Assembly (NCBI RefSeq): GCF_038784515.1
Contig: NZ_CP152376.1
Location: 4,526,001-4,590,000, forward strand
DNA length: 64,000 nucleotides
Direction of reading: 5' to 3'
DNA from: Rhodoferax sp. GW822-FHT02A01
GTDB lineage: Bacteria > Pseudomonadota > Gammaproteobacteria > Burkholderiales > Burkholderiaceae_C
Both the position numbers and the translations under genes were made by a program. The notes under the pieces are model-generated. The model did no database searches and was not told where the DNA came from. It was given only the letters and a program-made list of their open reading frames with translations. Positions 17,353-25,233 of the stretch are shown here, in pieces. Every line of letters starts with the position of its first letter. The first letter of the stretch is position 1.

Positions 17353-18084
17353 CGGATTGGCCACCGTGCACCACGCCTGACTACCGTCATTTCCGAACGT
17401 TCGTTCTATTCCCAGTGCAGCCAAACGCTGTCTGGCCAAGGCAGGCAAATTGGCCAGCCATTTGCCAGGCCCTGTGGCAATGAAGCAGACAGCAGCAGCC
17501 TCGGATTGCGCGACAAAAGCCTCGCGTACTTCGTTGCCTACTTCAAAGGCCTGGGGGCCTATGCAGGGGCCAAGCCAAGCCAACAGACTCTCGCCTCCCG
17601 CCTGCCCGCGAGACGGCAACCCAGCGCGCATAGCGGCCACCGATTGCTCCAGTACACCCTGCCCTTGCGCACCCAGCAGGCCGCGCCAGCCCGCGTGCGC
17701 CGCCAGGACCCGCCTTCCCTGCGCATCGCACAGCAGAACGGGCAGACAGTCGGCAACCATCACGGTGCAAGCAACGCCAGGGTGCTCGGTAATCGCCGCA
17801 TCCGCGGAAAAACCGTCAGCGCTTTGGCAATCCAACGCTTGCACATGGGTTCCGTGCACCTGGTTCAGAAACACCGCGTGTGCACCTGTCGCCTCCTGGA
17901 GCCGCTGGCGGTTGGCTTGAACAGACTGCGGCTCGTCACCTACATGGGTGCCGAGATTCAAACCAGCGTAGATGCCCTCCGACACACCGCCTTGGCGCGT
18001 GGTGCATACAGCCCGAACGTGTGGCGGAGCAGGCCAGTCGGGAACCAGCCAGTCAAAATATTGGGATTGCATGGCCCACAGCAT
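17281..18084 (-). CDS. pgeF: Peptidoglycan editing factor / polyphenol oxidase family protein (YfiH/PgeF)
   Basis: Multicopper-like 'laccase domain' protein; in E. coli it edits wrongly loaded UDP-MurNAc-L-Ser intermediates. Seen: 267 residues from the ATG at 18084 (a GGGGG run lies just upstream; ATG at 18072 is an alternative). Conserved metal-site motifs NQVHGTHV, VADCLPVLL (Cys) and AAHAGWRG (His), plus LGPCIGPQAFEVG. The 3' end overlaps the convergent small membrane protein gene by 72 bp. Confidence 0.9.
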   Translation of the reverse strand: MLWAMQSQYFDWLVPDWPAPPHVRAVCTTRQGGVSEGIYAGLNLGTHVGDEPQSVQANRQRLQEATGAHAVFLNQVHGTHVQALDCQSADGFSADAAITEHPGVACTVMVADCLPVLLCDAQGRRVLAAHAGWRGLLGAQGQGVLEQSVAAMRAGLPSRGQAGGESLLAWLGPCIGPQAFEVGNEVREAFVAQSEAAAVCFIATGPGKWLANLPALARQRLAALGIERTFGNDGSQAWCTVANPSRFFSHRRDRVSGRMAACIWRLD

Positions 18085-18122
18085 AATGCCCCCTGCAATT
18101 CCCAAACCTAGACGGAGCCCCC

Positions 18123-18428
18123 ATGATTCTCGAATTGGCAGACATTCGTATACACAGCGGTCAAAACCAGGCGTTTGATGAAGCCATCGCCCGCGGCCTG
18201 CGCGAGGTCATTTCACATGCCAAAGGTTTTCGGGGGTTCAAGGTTAACAAGGGAATTGAAAATCCGGACCGGTACATATTGCAGATATTTTGGGAAACCC
18301 TGGAAAACCATACCGTGGACTTCCGCCAATCAGATGCGTTTGCACAATGGCGTGCCATCGTGGGTCCCTTCTTCGCGGTGGCACCTGTTGTGGAGCATTT
18401 TGAGCTGGTGACCAAGTCCAGCCAGTAA
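18123..18428 (+). CDS. Antibiotic biosynthesis monooxygenase (ABM) domain protein
   Basis: 101 residues of the dimeric alpha-beta barrel type: ADIRIHSGQNQAFDEAI at the N-terminus, GFRGFKVNKGIENPDRYILQIFWE in the middle, and a C-terminal FFAVAPVVEHFE strand. Such small proteins act as monooxygenases, heme-degrading enzymes or lyases, and nothing here distinguishes these. Divergent from pgeF with a short shared upstream region, and followed 29 bp later by an FAH-family gene, possibly as a pair. Confidence 0.82.
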   Translation: MILELADIRIHSGQNQAFDEAIARGLREVISHAKGFRGFKVNKGIENPDRYILQIFWETLENHTVDFRQSDAFAQWRAIVGPFFAVAPVVEHFELVTKSSQ

Positions 18429-18457
18429 CCAGCCTTCAGTCCGGATATTTGTCGAAT

Positions 18458-19153
18458 ATGTCATTTGTTTTTCCAGCCCAAGAAGTTGCAAGCGTCCCTG
18501 TCCACGGCATGGATCAGCGTTTTCCGGTTCATCGCATTTATTGCGTGGGCCGCAACTACGAAGAACATGCCAAGGAAATGGGCGCCACCGGGCGTGAGGC
18601 GCCGTTCTTCTTTCTCAAGCCTGCTGACGCCATTGTGTCGGCGCCCGCCACGGCGATGGCGAACATGCCCTACCCTACGCTTACCCAGAATCTGCACCAT
18701 GAAGTGGAGTTGGTCGTAGCCATTGGGACCGGGGGCAGCCATATCAAGGCCGCGGACGCCCAGCGGCACATCTATGGCTACGCCGTAGGCCTGGACATGA
18801 CGCGACGGGACTTGCAGAACGACATGAAGAAGCAGGGGCGCCCCTGGAGCATAGGCAAGGGCTTTGACCATTCCGCCCCGATTGGCGAAATCACACCCGC
18901 ATCCCAGGTCCCCGGCATAGCGGAGGCGGGAATTTCACTGACAGTGAATGGGCAGGTACGGCAATCCGGCAACATTTCGCAATTGATCTGGAATATTGCC
19001 GAAACCATTGAACAGCTATCTACTGCATGGACACTGCAGCCCGGCGACCTGATCTTCACCGGTACCCCGGCGGGCGTCGCGGCAGTGGTGCGCGGGGACG
19101 TGCTGGAGGCCCGTGTGGATGGACTACAAAGCCTGCGCGTCCAGATCGTTTGA
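18458..19153 (+). CDS. Fumarylacetoacetate hydrolase family protein
   Basis: Metal-dependent C-C hydrolase/isomerase of the FAH superfamily, probably acting on a dicarboxylic keto acid. Seen: 231 residues from the ATG at 18458 (an upstream TTG at 18449 adds three residues). IYCVGRNYEEHAKEMG at the N-terminus, FFLKPADAIV, metal-ligand Glu residues in HHEVELVVAIG, and the C-terminal GDLIFTGTPAGVA. Closest in pattern to the FAHD1/oxaloacetate decarboxylase-like group; substrate not determinable. Confidence 0.88.
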   Translation: MSFVFPAQEVASVPVHGMDQRFPVHRIYCVGRNYEEHAKEMGATGREAPFFFLKPADAIVSAPATAMANMPYPTLTQNLHHEVELVVAIGTGGSHIKAADAQRHIYGYAVGLDMTRRDLQNDMKKQGRPWSIGKGFDHSAPIGEITPASQVPGIAEAGISLTVNGQVRQSGNISQLIWNIAETIEQLSTAWTLQPGDLIFTGTPAGVAAVVRGDVLEARVDGLQSLRVQIV

Positions 19154-19174
19154 ACTGACCACAGCACGTATCCA

Positions 19175-19720
19175 ATGCAGCGCCCTCCCATCAAATTTTG
19201 CAGAGAGTGTGGAACCTCCGTGGTTTACCGCATCCCCGACGACGGCGATACCAAGGAACGCGCCGTATGCCCGGCCTGCAACACCATTCATTATGAAAAT
19301 CCGCTGAACGTGGTGGGCACGGTGCCCTTCTGGGGTGACAAGGTGCTGCTGTGCAAACGCAATATCGAGCCGCGCTGGGGAAAATGGACGCTGCCGGCCG
19401 GTTTCATGGAGTTGAACGAAACCACGCTGGAAGGCGCCGCGCGTGAAACCCTGGAAGAGGCCGGAGCGCAATTCGAGATGCTCGGCTTCTTTAGCCTAGT
19501 CAACGTGGCCCGCGTGAGCCAGGTACATCTGTTCTACCTGGCCCAACTCACCAGTGACCAGTTCGCGCCCGGTGTGGAAACCATCGAGGCGCGGCTCTTC
19601 CTGGAAAGCGAAATTCCCTGGGATGAAATTGCCTTTCGCACCACCAAGGAGACGCTGGAGCGCTATTTCGCGGACCGTCGTACGGGGCGTTTCAATATCC
19701 ATCACATCGACATCGCCTGA
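19175..19720 (+). CDS. NUDIX hydrolase with N-terminal zinc ribbon
   Basis: Hydrolyses a nucleoside diphosphate linked to another group, in the style of NudC-like ADP-ribose/NADH pyrophosphatases. Seen: 181 residues; zinc ribbon CRECG...CPACN (about 9-36); NUDIX box GFMELNETTLEGAARETLEEAG (about 76-97), which satisfies GX5EX7REUXEEXGU; central CKRNIEPRWGKWTLPAG. Starts 21 bp after the FAH gene; five bases separate its stop from the next gene, suggesting a small operon. Confidence 0.9.
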   Translation: MQRPPIKFCRECGTSVVYRIPDDGDTKERAVCPACNTIHYENPLNVVGTVPFWGDKVLLCKRNIEPRWGKWTLPAGFMELNETTLEGAARETLEEAGAQFEMLGFFSLVNVARVSQVHLFYLAQLTSDQFAPGVETIEARLFLESEIPWDEIAFRTTKETLERYFADRRTGRFNIHHIDIA

Positions 19721-19725
19721 TCAGC

Positions 19726-21162
19726 ATGCTGCCGTGTTATGTCATGCTGGATCTGGAGACCACAGGTGGTAACGCGGTGCATGACCGCATCACTGAAATC
19801 GCGGCCGTGCGGGTAGAAGATGGGATAGAAACTGCGCGCTGGAGCACCCTGGTCAACCCCGGTACCCGGATTCCGCCATTCATTGAGTCGCTCACCGGCA
19901 TCAGCGATGCCATGGTGGCCGACGCACCGACCTTCGCAGAGGCAGTGCAACCGTTGCTTGCGATGCTGGACGGCGCCGTACTGGTGGCGCACAACGTGCG
20001 CTTTGACCACGGTTTTCTGCAAAACGAGATGGCCCGCCTGGACTGGCCTCTGAAAGTCAAAACACTGTGCACGGTCAGGCTGTCACGCAAACTGTACCCG
20101 CAATTCAAGGGACATGGCCTGGACGCCATCATGCAGCGCCATGGGCTGCATACCTTGGCACGCCACCGAGCCATGGGTGACGTGGACGTGGTGTTGCAGT
20201 GGCTCAAGCTCGCCCAACAGGAGTTGGGACTGGATACCGTACAGCAGGCCGCCAAACTGTTACTGCAGGGCAGCGCCTGCCTGCCACCCAAGCTGGAAAC
20301 CGATGTGACCGACATTCCAGATGTACCGGGTGTCTATATGTTTTACGGGGAAGGCCCGCTGCCGCTGTATATCGGCAAGAGCGTGTCCATGCGCAGCCGG
20401 GTGATGTCGCACTTTCAGTCCGCGACCAAGGTTGCACGGGAGATGCGCATCCTGACCGAAATACGCAGGGTTGAATGGCGGGAGACCGCGGGAGAACTGG
20501 GTGCATTGCTGCTGGAAGCACGGTTGGTCAAGGAGCAGCAGCCGGTCTACAACCGCCAGCTTCGCCGCGAAAGAGCGCTGTGTGCCTGGCAGTTGGATGA
20601 ATCACCCAGCTCCAACCCCATGCTCAAATTGGTCCAACTGGACGACATGGAGCCCGGCGCTTGGGGCCGCATCTTCGGCACCTACCGCTCCAAGCGTCAG
20701 GCCACGGATGCCCTGCGGCTGCTGGCTGACACCTATCAGCTTTGCCCGCGACTGCTGGGACTGGAGTCAGGCAAAGGCATTTGCTTTGCCGCCCAAACGG
20801 GACGCTGCAAGGGTGCCTGCGCCGGACATGAGTCACTTTCCCTGCATCGGGTTCGGGTACAGATGGCACTTGCGGCTCACCAGTTGCGTGCCTGGCCCTA
20901 TCCCGGCAAGGTGGCAATCCGTGAGTACCACCAGTCTTCAGGCAAGACAGACATTCATGTATTTGACCACTGGTGTCATATCGCCACGGTCAACGATGCG
21001 ACCGAACTGGATGACTTAAGTCAAGCTAGAAAGCCTCTCGCCTTTGACCTGGACGTCTACCGTCTGCTGACCAAGCGCTTCGCAATGATGGAAACTTCGG
21101 GCGCGGACCTATTTCATTTGCCAGCCTCCATGGAGACCAGCAATCAAGATTGCGTGCAATGA
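19726..21162 (+). CDS. DEDD 3'-5' exonuclease fused to a GIY-YIG (UvrC/Cho-like) nuclease domain
   Basis: Two nuclease modules in 478 residues. N-terminal: DnaQ-type exonuclease with DLETTG (about 9-14), HNVRFDHGFL (about 88-97) and the HRAMGDVD end motif (about 147-154). C-terminal: GIY-YIG core GVYMFYGEG...LYIGKS (about 203-220) and the Glu-containing ELGALLLEARLVKEQQPVYN helix. A cysteine-rich CFAAQTGRCKGACAG segment (about 350-365) is also present. Known in Burkholderiales as an excinuclease Cho-like family. Probably acts in DNA repair; substrate inferred. Confidence 0.88.
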   Translation: MLPCYVMLDLETTGGNAVHDRITEIAAVRVEDGIETARWSTLVNPGTRIPPFIESLTGISDAMVADAPTFAEAVQPLLAMLDGAVLVAHNVRFDHGFLQNEMARLDWPLKVKTLCTVRLSRKLYPQFKGHGLDAIMQRHGLHTLARHRAMGDVDVVLQWLKLAQQELGLDTVQQAAKLLLQGSACLPPKLETDVTDIPDVPGVYMFYGEGPLPLYIGKSVSMRSRVMSHFQSATKVAREMRILTEIRRVEWRETAGELGALLLEARLVKEQQPVYNRQLRRERALCAWQLDESPSSNPMLKLVQLDDMEPGAWGRIFGTYRSKRQATDALRLLADTYQLCPRLLGLESGKGICFAAQTGRCKGACAGHESLSLHRVRVQMALAAHQLRAWPYPGKVAIREYHQSSGKTDIHVFDHWCHIATVNDATELDDLSQARKPLAFDLDVYRLLTKRFAMMETSGADLFHLPASMETSNQDCVQ

Positions 21163-21281
21163 AGACAATTGGGTGCATGGCTGACAGTTGCATCTAGCGC
21201 AAATTGATGCTGCCGCTCCCATCATCGGAGTGTCATAAATGTATCCTGCATGCGAGAATGCAAAAAACATATGAGGCGGGT

Positions 21282-22322
21282 ATGAGATTCAAAGCGGTCA
21301 CTGTGGGAGTTGTTTTGGCTGGAACCGCGCTGGGAAGCGCAGCGCTGACTCTGGGAAGAGCACGAGGCGCAGCATGGATCGGCCAAGCTCTTGAATTACA
21401 AGTCCCCGTGCAACTGGATTCCGGGCAATCAGGTTCCGGTCTTTGCGCAGATGCTGAAGTGTTTCACGGAGAAAGCCGCCAGGATGCAAGCCGGGTCCAG
21501 GTGCAGGTTGAACCCGCCGGACAATCGGACTCCTACAACCTGAAGATTACTTCCTCCACCCCGGTCGATGAACCTGTGGTCACGGTGTATCTGCGTGCGG
21601 GATGTGGACAAAAGTCTTCGCGCAAATACGTGCTATTGGCTGATTTCCCACCTGACTCCCAGAGCCAGCCTGTTCGGGCTGCACCCGTTGTGCCACAAGT
21701 ACCCACGGTTGTGACTCCTGCAGCGCCTGCCGAAAGTGCACCAGCACAGACTTCCCCCAAGCCAGAGCCTGCCGTCGCAGCGCCAGTTGCCCCTCCCAAG
21801 GCGGCCAAGACACCGAAGCCTGCAAAGGCCGCCATCCCTAAGGAGGCAACCAAGGAGCCGGCACGCAAAAAGGAGCCCGCCCCCAAGCCCGCTGCCAAGC
21901 CTGAAAAGCCGGTTGAGCCGCCTGCTGCGCAGGCCAAGGGCACCGGTAAATCACGGCTCAAGCTTGATCCAGTGGAAACCCTGGCTGAGCGGGTCAAGAA
22001 TCTGGAAGCCACCACAACGCAAAGTTCACTGCAGGACGACATGGCGCGTGACGCACAGAAGATGCAGCAGTTGCAGACAGACTTGCGCACGCTGCTTGAT
22101 CAGGCTGTGAAGAATGAAGCCAGCCTGGCTGCCATGCGCGAGCGTCTGGAGAAGGCAGAGGCAGACCGTGTTCCTGTAGCCGTGGTGTATGGTCTGGTTG
22201 CCCTGGTGGCTCTTTGCCTGGCCGCCCTCGCCTATCTGTGGACTCGCCGGGGCCAGCCAATCCGTTGGGAGCGCGATGTGCCCAGCGCGCGCGCCAAGGC
22301 CGCGGCAGACGATAACGTGTAG
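21282..22322 (+). CDS. FimV-like membrane protein
   Basis: 346 residues from the ATG at 21282. Layout: signal-like hydrophobic start (AVTVGVVLAGTALGSAALTLG); a FimV N-terminal-type domain (GQALELQVPVQLDSGQSGSG ... VYLRAGCGQKSSRKYVLLADFP, about 34-130); a long Pro/Ala/Lys linker (about 140-235); a coiled coil (about 240-305); and one membrane helix (YGLVALVALCLAALAYLW) before a short tail. It lacks the large TPR-rich C-terminus of true FimV. Probably envelope-associated; role in pili or polarity is only inferred. Confidence 0.72.
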   Translation: MRFKAVTVGVVLAGTALGSAALTLGRARGAAWIGQALELQVPVQLDSGQSGSGLCADAEVFHGESRQDASRVQVQVEPAGQSDSYNLKITSSTPVDEPVVTVYLRAGCGQKSSRKYVLLADFPPDSQSQPVRAAPVVPQVPTVVTPAAPAESAPAQTSPKPEPAVAAPVAPPKAAKTPKPAKAAIPKEATKEPARKKEPAPKPAAKPEKPVEPPAAQAKGTGKSRLKLDPVETLAERVKNLEATTTQSSLQDDMARDAQKMQQLQTDLRTLLDQAVKNEASLAAMRERLEKAEADRVPVAVVYGLVALVALCLAALAYLWTRRGQPIRWERDVPSARAKAAADDNV

Positions 22323-22326
22323 CACA

Positions 22327-22360
22327 GCACTTGAGGCGACTGTCGCCTTGCCTCAAGTGC
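22327..22360. terminator. Hairpin between convergent genes
   Basis: GCACTTGAGG (22327-22336) and CCTCAAGTGC (22351-22360) form a perfect 10-bp stem between the FimV-like and nitrobindin-like stops. No clear T-run on either side, so a bidirectional terminator is likely but not certain. Confidence 0.5.
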
Positions 22361-22365
22361 GTCCT

Positions 22366-23013
22366 TCAGGATCTGGCCAGCGGATTGGGGGTTGCATCCG
22401 CAATCTTGATGAGCGTGTTGCGGTCCGTGTGGTGAAACGGCTCCTCCTTGCCGCGAATCAATAGCACTGTGTCTTCTTCGTACGTCCAAGTTCCATCGTT
22501 GTTGATGCTGACTTTGATGCGGAACTCCGTGGTCTTGAAGGCATAGTCCAGGAACGGTGCGGAGCGGATGCCGAAGCTGGGATCCGCATGGTTCGCGGTC
22601 AACTCGAAGGATGTGTCTTCCGCCTTGGCCCTCCCCGAGGCCATCAACACCATGCCGCGCGGAATGGTAAGCGTATGGATCACCGTGCCGGTGGCAGGCT
22701 CCCATAGCCAGTAACCCACCTGCTCATGGTAGGTCTTGACCTGTTCCGGCTTGGTGATATGGGTGTGGTAACGCAAGCCATACAAAAGCTGCGGCCCATT
22801 GGTCTGCGGATCAATAGGCTGAAGTTCCATGCGCTCCACAAAGGCCTGCTTGCGTGGCCCATCGACCTTGGGTTTGACATCCAGGCCACGCTGCCCCTGC
22901 CACACACCGGCCATGGACCGCAAAGGCCCAAGATTGCGCAAAGTATCCACATCCACATCACCCGGCTCGGTGTAAATATCCTCAGAAAACTCGCTCACGA
23001 TCTCCCTTTCCAT
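22366..23013 (-). CDS. Nitrobindin-like (FABP-type) beta-barrel protein
   Basis: 215 residues with the heme-binding nitrobindin / THAP4-like barrel signature: LRSMAGVWQGQRG near the N-terminus, LLYGLRYHTHITKP, VGYWLWEPATGTVIHTLTIPRG and a C-terminal HHTDRNTLIKI. Members bind heme or a small hydrophobic ligand; histidines compatible with heme ligation are present. A leading 30-residue acidic stretch is extra. Neighbouring a GAF-GGDEF cyclase is only a positional hint of a sensor role. Confidence 0.75.
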   Translation of the reverse strand: MEREIVSEFSEDIYTEPGDVDVDTLRNLGPLRSMAGVWQGQRGLDVKPKVDGPRKQAFVERMELQPIDPQTNGPQLLYGLRYHTHITKPEQVKTYHEQVGYWLWEPATGTVIHTLTIPRGMVLMASGRAKAEDTSFELTANHADPSFGIRSAPFLDYAFKTTEFRIKVSINNDGTWTYEEDTVLLIRGKEEPFHHTDRNTLIKIADATPNPLARS

Positions 23014-23049
23014 GAATCCTGAAAACCAACCTTACGAAACGTCTGCAAC

Positions 23050-24072
23050 TCAATAGGCAATCTGGTTGCGCCCATTGCCTTTGGCCTTGTAGAGCGCAGC
23101 ATCGGCGACTCCTACAAGGCTTTCCAAGTCCGCATGTTCTGCATCCAATGCGGCAAGCCCAATGCTAACCGTCACGCGCAGCTCGCCAGTCGGGGCGGCA
23201 AAGGGATCGTCTTCCACAAAGCGACGAATTCTCTCGCATACGGCCTTTGCAGTCTCCAAATTGCAGTTGCTCAAGACGATGATGAATTCTTCCCCACCGT
23301 AGCGCCCTACCGCATCAAACTCACGCGCGGCTCGACGTATGCGCGCGGCAAGCTCAACTAAAACGATGTCACCAGTCCGATGTCCGTAGGTGTCATTTAC
23401 CTTCTTGAAGTGATCCACGTCGACCATGGCCACACACAAGGGGGCACCACGCTTGGCCCTGGCAATTTCTGCGGCCACCAGCTCGGTGATCGCCGAGCGG
23501 TTCCAGACGCGGGTGAGGCCGTCTACCGAGGCCTTGAGCTTCAACTCGTCTCTTTCACGAATCAGTTCACGCTGGGATGCATTGAGTTGGCCGCGCTGCA
23601 ACTCAGACTCCGCAATGGCGGCGAGATCCCGCAACCCCTGAAGCTGCTGTCGCGTCAACTTGCGTGGCTGGGTATCCATGACGCACAGCGTGCCTACGCG
23701 ACTTCCATCCGGCATTTCCAGCGGGTACCCGGCATAAAAGCGGATGAAGGGTTCACCCGTTACCAGCGGATTGTCAGCAAACCTGGGATCCAGCCTCGCG
23801 TCCTCCACCACAAATGCCTTGCTGGAAAGAATTGCATGGGCGCAAAAGGAGATTCGCCTGGGAATTTCGGCTGTCACAGGACCCGTGAACGACTTGTGCC
23901 ACTGGGTCTGATCAGCAACTAAGCTGATGACCGCCATGGGAACGCCCAGCAATTGCGACGTCAATCGGGTAATCCGGTCAAAGCGCTCTTCCGACGGCGA
24001 AAAAAGTGCCCCCGTCGAACGCAAGGCAGCCATTCGATGCACTTCATCAACCGGAATGTCGGGCGCTTTCAA
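23050..24072 (-). CDS. GAF-GGDEF diguanylate cyclase
   Basis: Makes cyclic di-GMP under control of a small-ligand GAF domain. Seen: GAF domain about residues 22-157 (LLGVPMAVISLVAD, RISFCAHAIL, FYAGYPLEMPDGSRVGTLCV) and GGDEF domain from about 175, with active-site GGEEF (259-263) and a product-inhibition RxxD site (REFD, 250-253). The start is placed at TTG 24072 because a strong AAGGAG lies 7 bp before it; the ATG at 24099 lacks such a site. Likely active and feedback-inhibited. Confidence 0.9.
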   Translation of the reverse strand: MKAPDIPVDEVHRMAALRSTGALFSPSEERFDRITRLTSQLLGVPMAVISLVADQTQWHKSFTGPVTAEIPRRISFCAHAILSSKAFVVEDARLDPRFADNPLVTGEPFIRFYAGYPLEMPDGSRVGTLCVMDTQPRKLTRQQLQGLRDLAAIAESELQRGQLNASQRELIRERDELKLKASVDGLTRVWNRSAITELVAAEIARAKRGAPLCVAMVDVDHFKKVNDTYGHRTGDIVLVELAARIRRAAREFDAVGRYGGEEFIIVLSNCNLETAKAVCERIRRFVEDDPFAAPTGELRVTVSIGLAALDAEHADLESLVGVADAALYKAKGNGRNQIAY

Positions 24073-24151
24073 TGATCCACTCCTTGACCACCTTGGCATC
24101 AGTATCGGCCAGATCGCGCAGGGAATCTACATTGCCGTCCACTTCCCAATG

Positions 24152-24187
24152 AAAAAAGCCTCCTGGTATTGCTACCAGGAGGCTTTC
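24152..24187 (-). terminator. Terminator after tRNA-Pro
   Basis: AAAGCCTCCTGGTA and TACCAGGAGGCTTT make a 14-bp stem with a 4-nt loop, followed on the minus strand by a T-run. Confidence 0.92.
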
Positions 24188-24198
24188 AAACTATTGAA

Positions 24199-24275
24199 TG
24201 GTCGGTGTGAAAGGATTCGAACCTTCGACCCCTTGCACCCCATGCAAGTGCGCTACCAGGCTGCGCCACACACCG
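24199..24275 (-). tRNA. tRNA-Pro(GGG)
   Basis: 77-nt cloverleaf. Acceptor CGGTGTG pairs with CACACCG, the D-arm contains GCGCAGCCTGGTAGCGC, the anticodon loop is ATGGGGT giving anticodon GGG, and the T-arm has GGTTCGAATCC. The CCA end is encoded. It closes the thrS-to-merR translation block. Confidence 0.96.
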
Positions 24276-24287
24276 ATCAAGCCTAGC

Positions 24288-24315
24288 ATTATAGCCCGAA
24301 AGATTCGCCTTTTTC
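24288..24315 (-). promoter_or_regulatory. Promoter of tRNA-Pro
   Basis: A perfect TATAAT (24288-24293 on the minus strand) lies 12 bp upstream of the mature tRNA 5' end. A CTGAAA/TGAAAA -35-like element sits 17-18 bp further upstream, inside the end of the merR-type gene. Confidence 0.65.
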
Positions 24316-24763
24316 AGTCCACGACTGCGAGTAGTTCACGTATTTCAAACAGTTCGCGGCGCAATTGGAACAACGGCACGCCCGCATCTTCAGAAGACTC
24401 CACCGCAATCACGGAATCCAGGTCATCCAAATCGCCGCCATCAACATCCAGATCGTCCACGCCATCGAGCATGACCTCGCCATTGCGCTTCTTGTCCCGC
24501 TCGCTTTGCAGCAATTCCTGCATCTTGTTGCGTGCACCGCTGATGGTGAAGCCCTGGTCGTAAAGCAAGTCACGGATGCGTCGAATCATCAGCACTTCGT
24601 GGTGTTGGTAATAGCGTCGATTACCTCTGCGCTTCATGGGGCGCAGTTGCGTGAATTCCTGCTCCCAATACCGTAGCACATGAGGTTTGACGCCACACAA
24701 GTCGCCCACTTCACCGATAGTGAAGTAGCGTTTGGCGGGAATAGGGGGGAGAGTTTTCTCCAT
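24314..24763 (-). CDS. MerR-family transcriptional regulator
   Basis: 149 residues from the ATG at 24763. N-terminal winged helix (RYFTIGEVGDLCGVKPHVLRYWEQEF) and the second MerR element RRYYQHHEVLMIRRIRDLL. Then an acidic stretch (DDLDVDGGDLDDLDS) and a leucine-rich helix, with no metal-binding cysteines at the C-terminus. It is the uncharacterised MerR protein regularly found between ihfA and tRNA-Pro in betaproteobacteria. Target and ligand unknown. Confidence 0.88.
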   Translation of the reverse strand: MEKTLPPIPAKRYFTIGEVGDLCGVKPHVLRYWEQEFTQLRPMKRRGNRRYYQHHEVLMIRRIRDLLYDQGFTISGARNKMQELLQSERDKKRNGEVMLDGVDDLDVDGGDLDDLDSVIAVESSEDAGVPLFQLRRELFEIRELLAVVD

Positions 24764-24865
24764 TGAAATCAATGCTGTACGGACTAAAGCGCAGAGGTTA
24801 CTCTAAGTTTGTCCCCACGCAAAGAGCAACTCGCCAGCGAGCAGCAAATAATTGTGCCGAACTGT

Positions 24866-25201
24866 TTAAACCGAAGCCGCCGGCTTGCCCTCTTCCTGGA
24901 TTTGCTCTTTGAGTTTATGGCTTGCGTGGAAAGTCACTACGCGCCGTGCCTTGATGGGAATGGCCTCCCCGGTGCGCGGATTGCGTCCCGGGCGCGGCGC
25001 CTTGGTGCGGATCTGGAAATTGCCGAAGCCGGAGATCTTGACGTCCGTACCCTCCACCAGACTGGCGGATATCAGGTCAAAGAATGCGTCAATCATGTCC
25101 TTGGATTCACGTTTGTTCAAACCGATTTGTTCAAACAGCAAATCGGCCAGCTGCGCTTTGGTCAGCGCAGGCGTCTCCAGGCTTTCGACAGAAAATTCCA
25201 T
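24866..25201 (-). CDS. ihfA: Integration host factor subunit alpha
   Basis: DNA-bending heterodimer subunit. Seen: 111 residues; LTKAQLADLLFEQIGLNKRE, KISGFGNFQIR and the DNA-intercalating arm PRPGRNPRTGEAIPI, with a C-terminal VVTFHASHKLKEQ. An 11-residue N-terminal extension precedes the core. Directly downstream of pheT, as in E. coli and most proteobacteria. Confidence 0.95.
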   Translation of the reverse strand: MEFSVESLETPALTKAQLADLLFEQIGLNKRESKDMIDAFFDLISASLVEGTDVKISGFGNFQIRTKAPRPGRNPRTGEAIPIKARRVVTFHASHKLKEQIQEEGKPAASV

Positions 25202-25233
25202 AGTGTGTCGCTCGTCTTTATGTTGCGTGTAGT

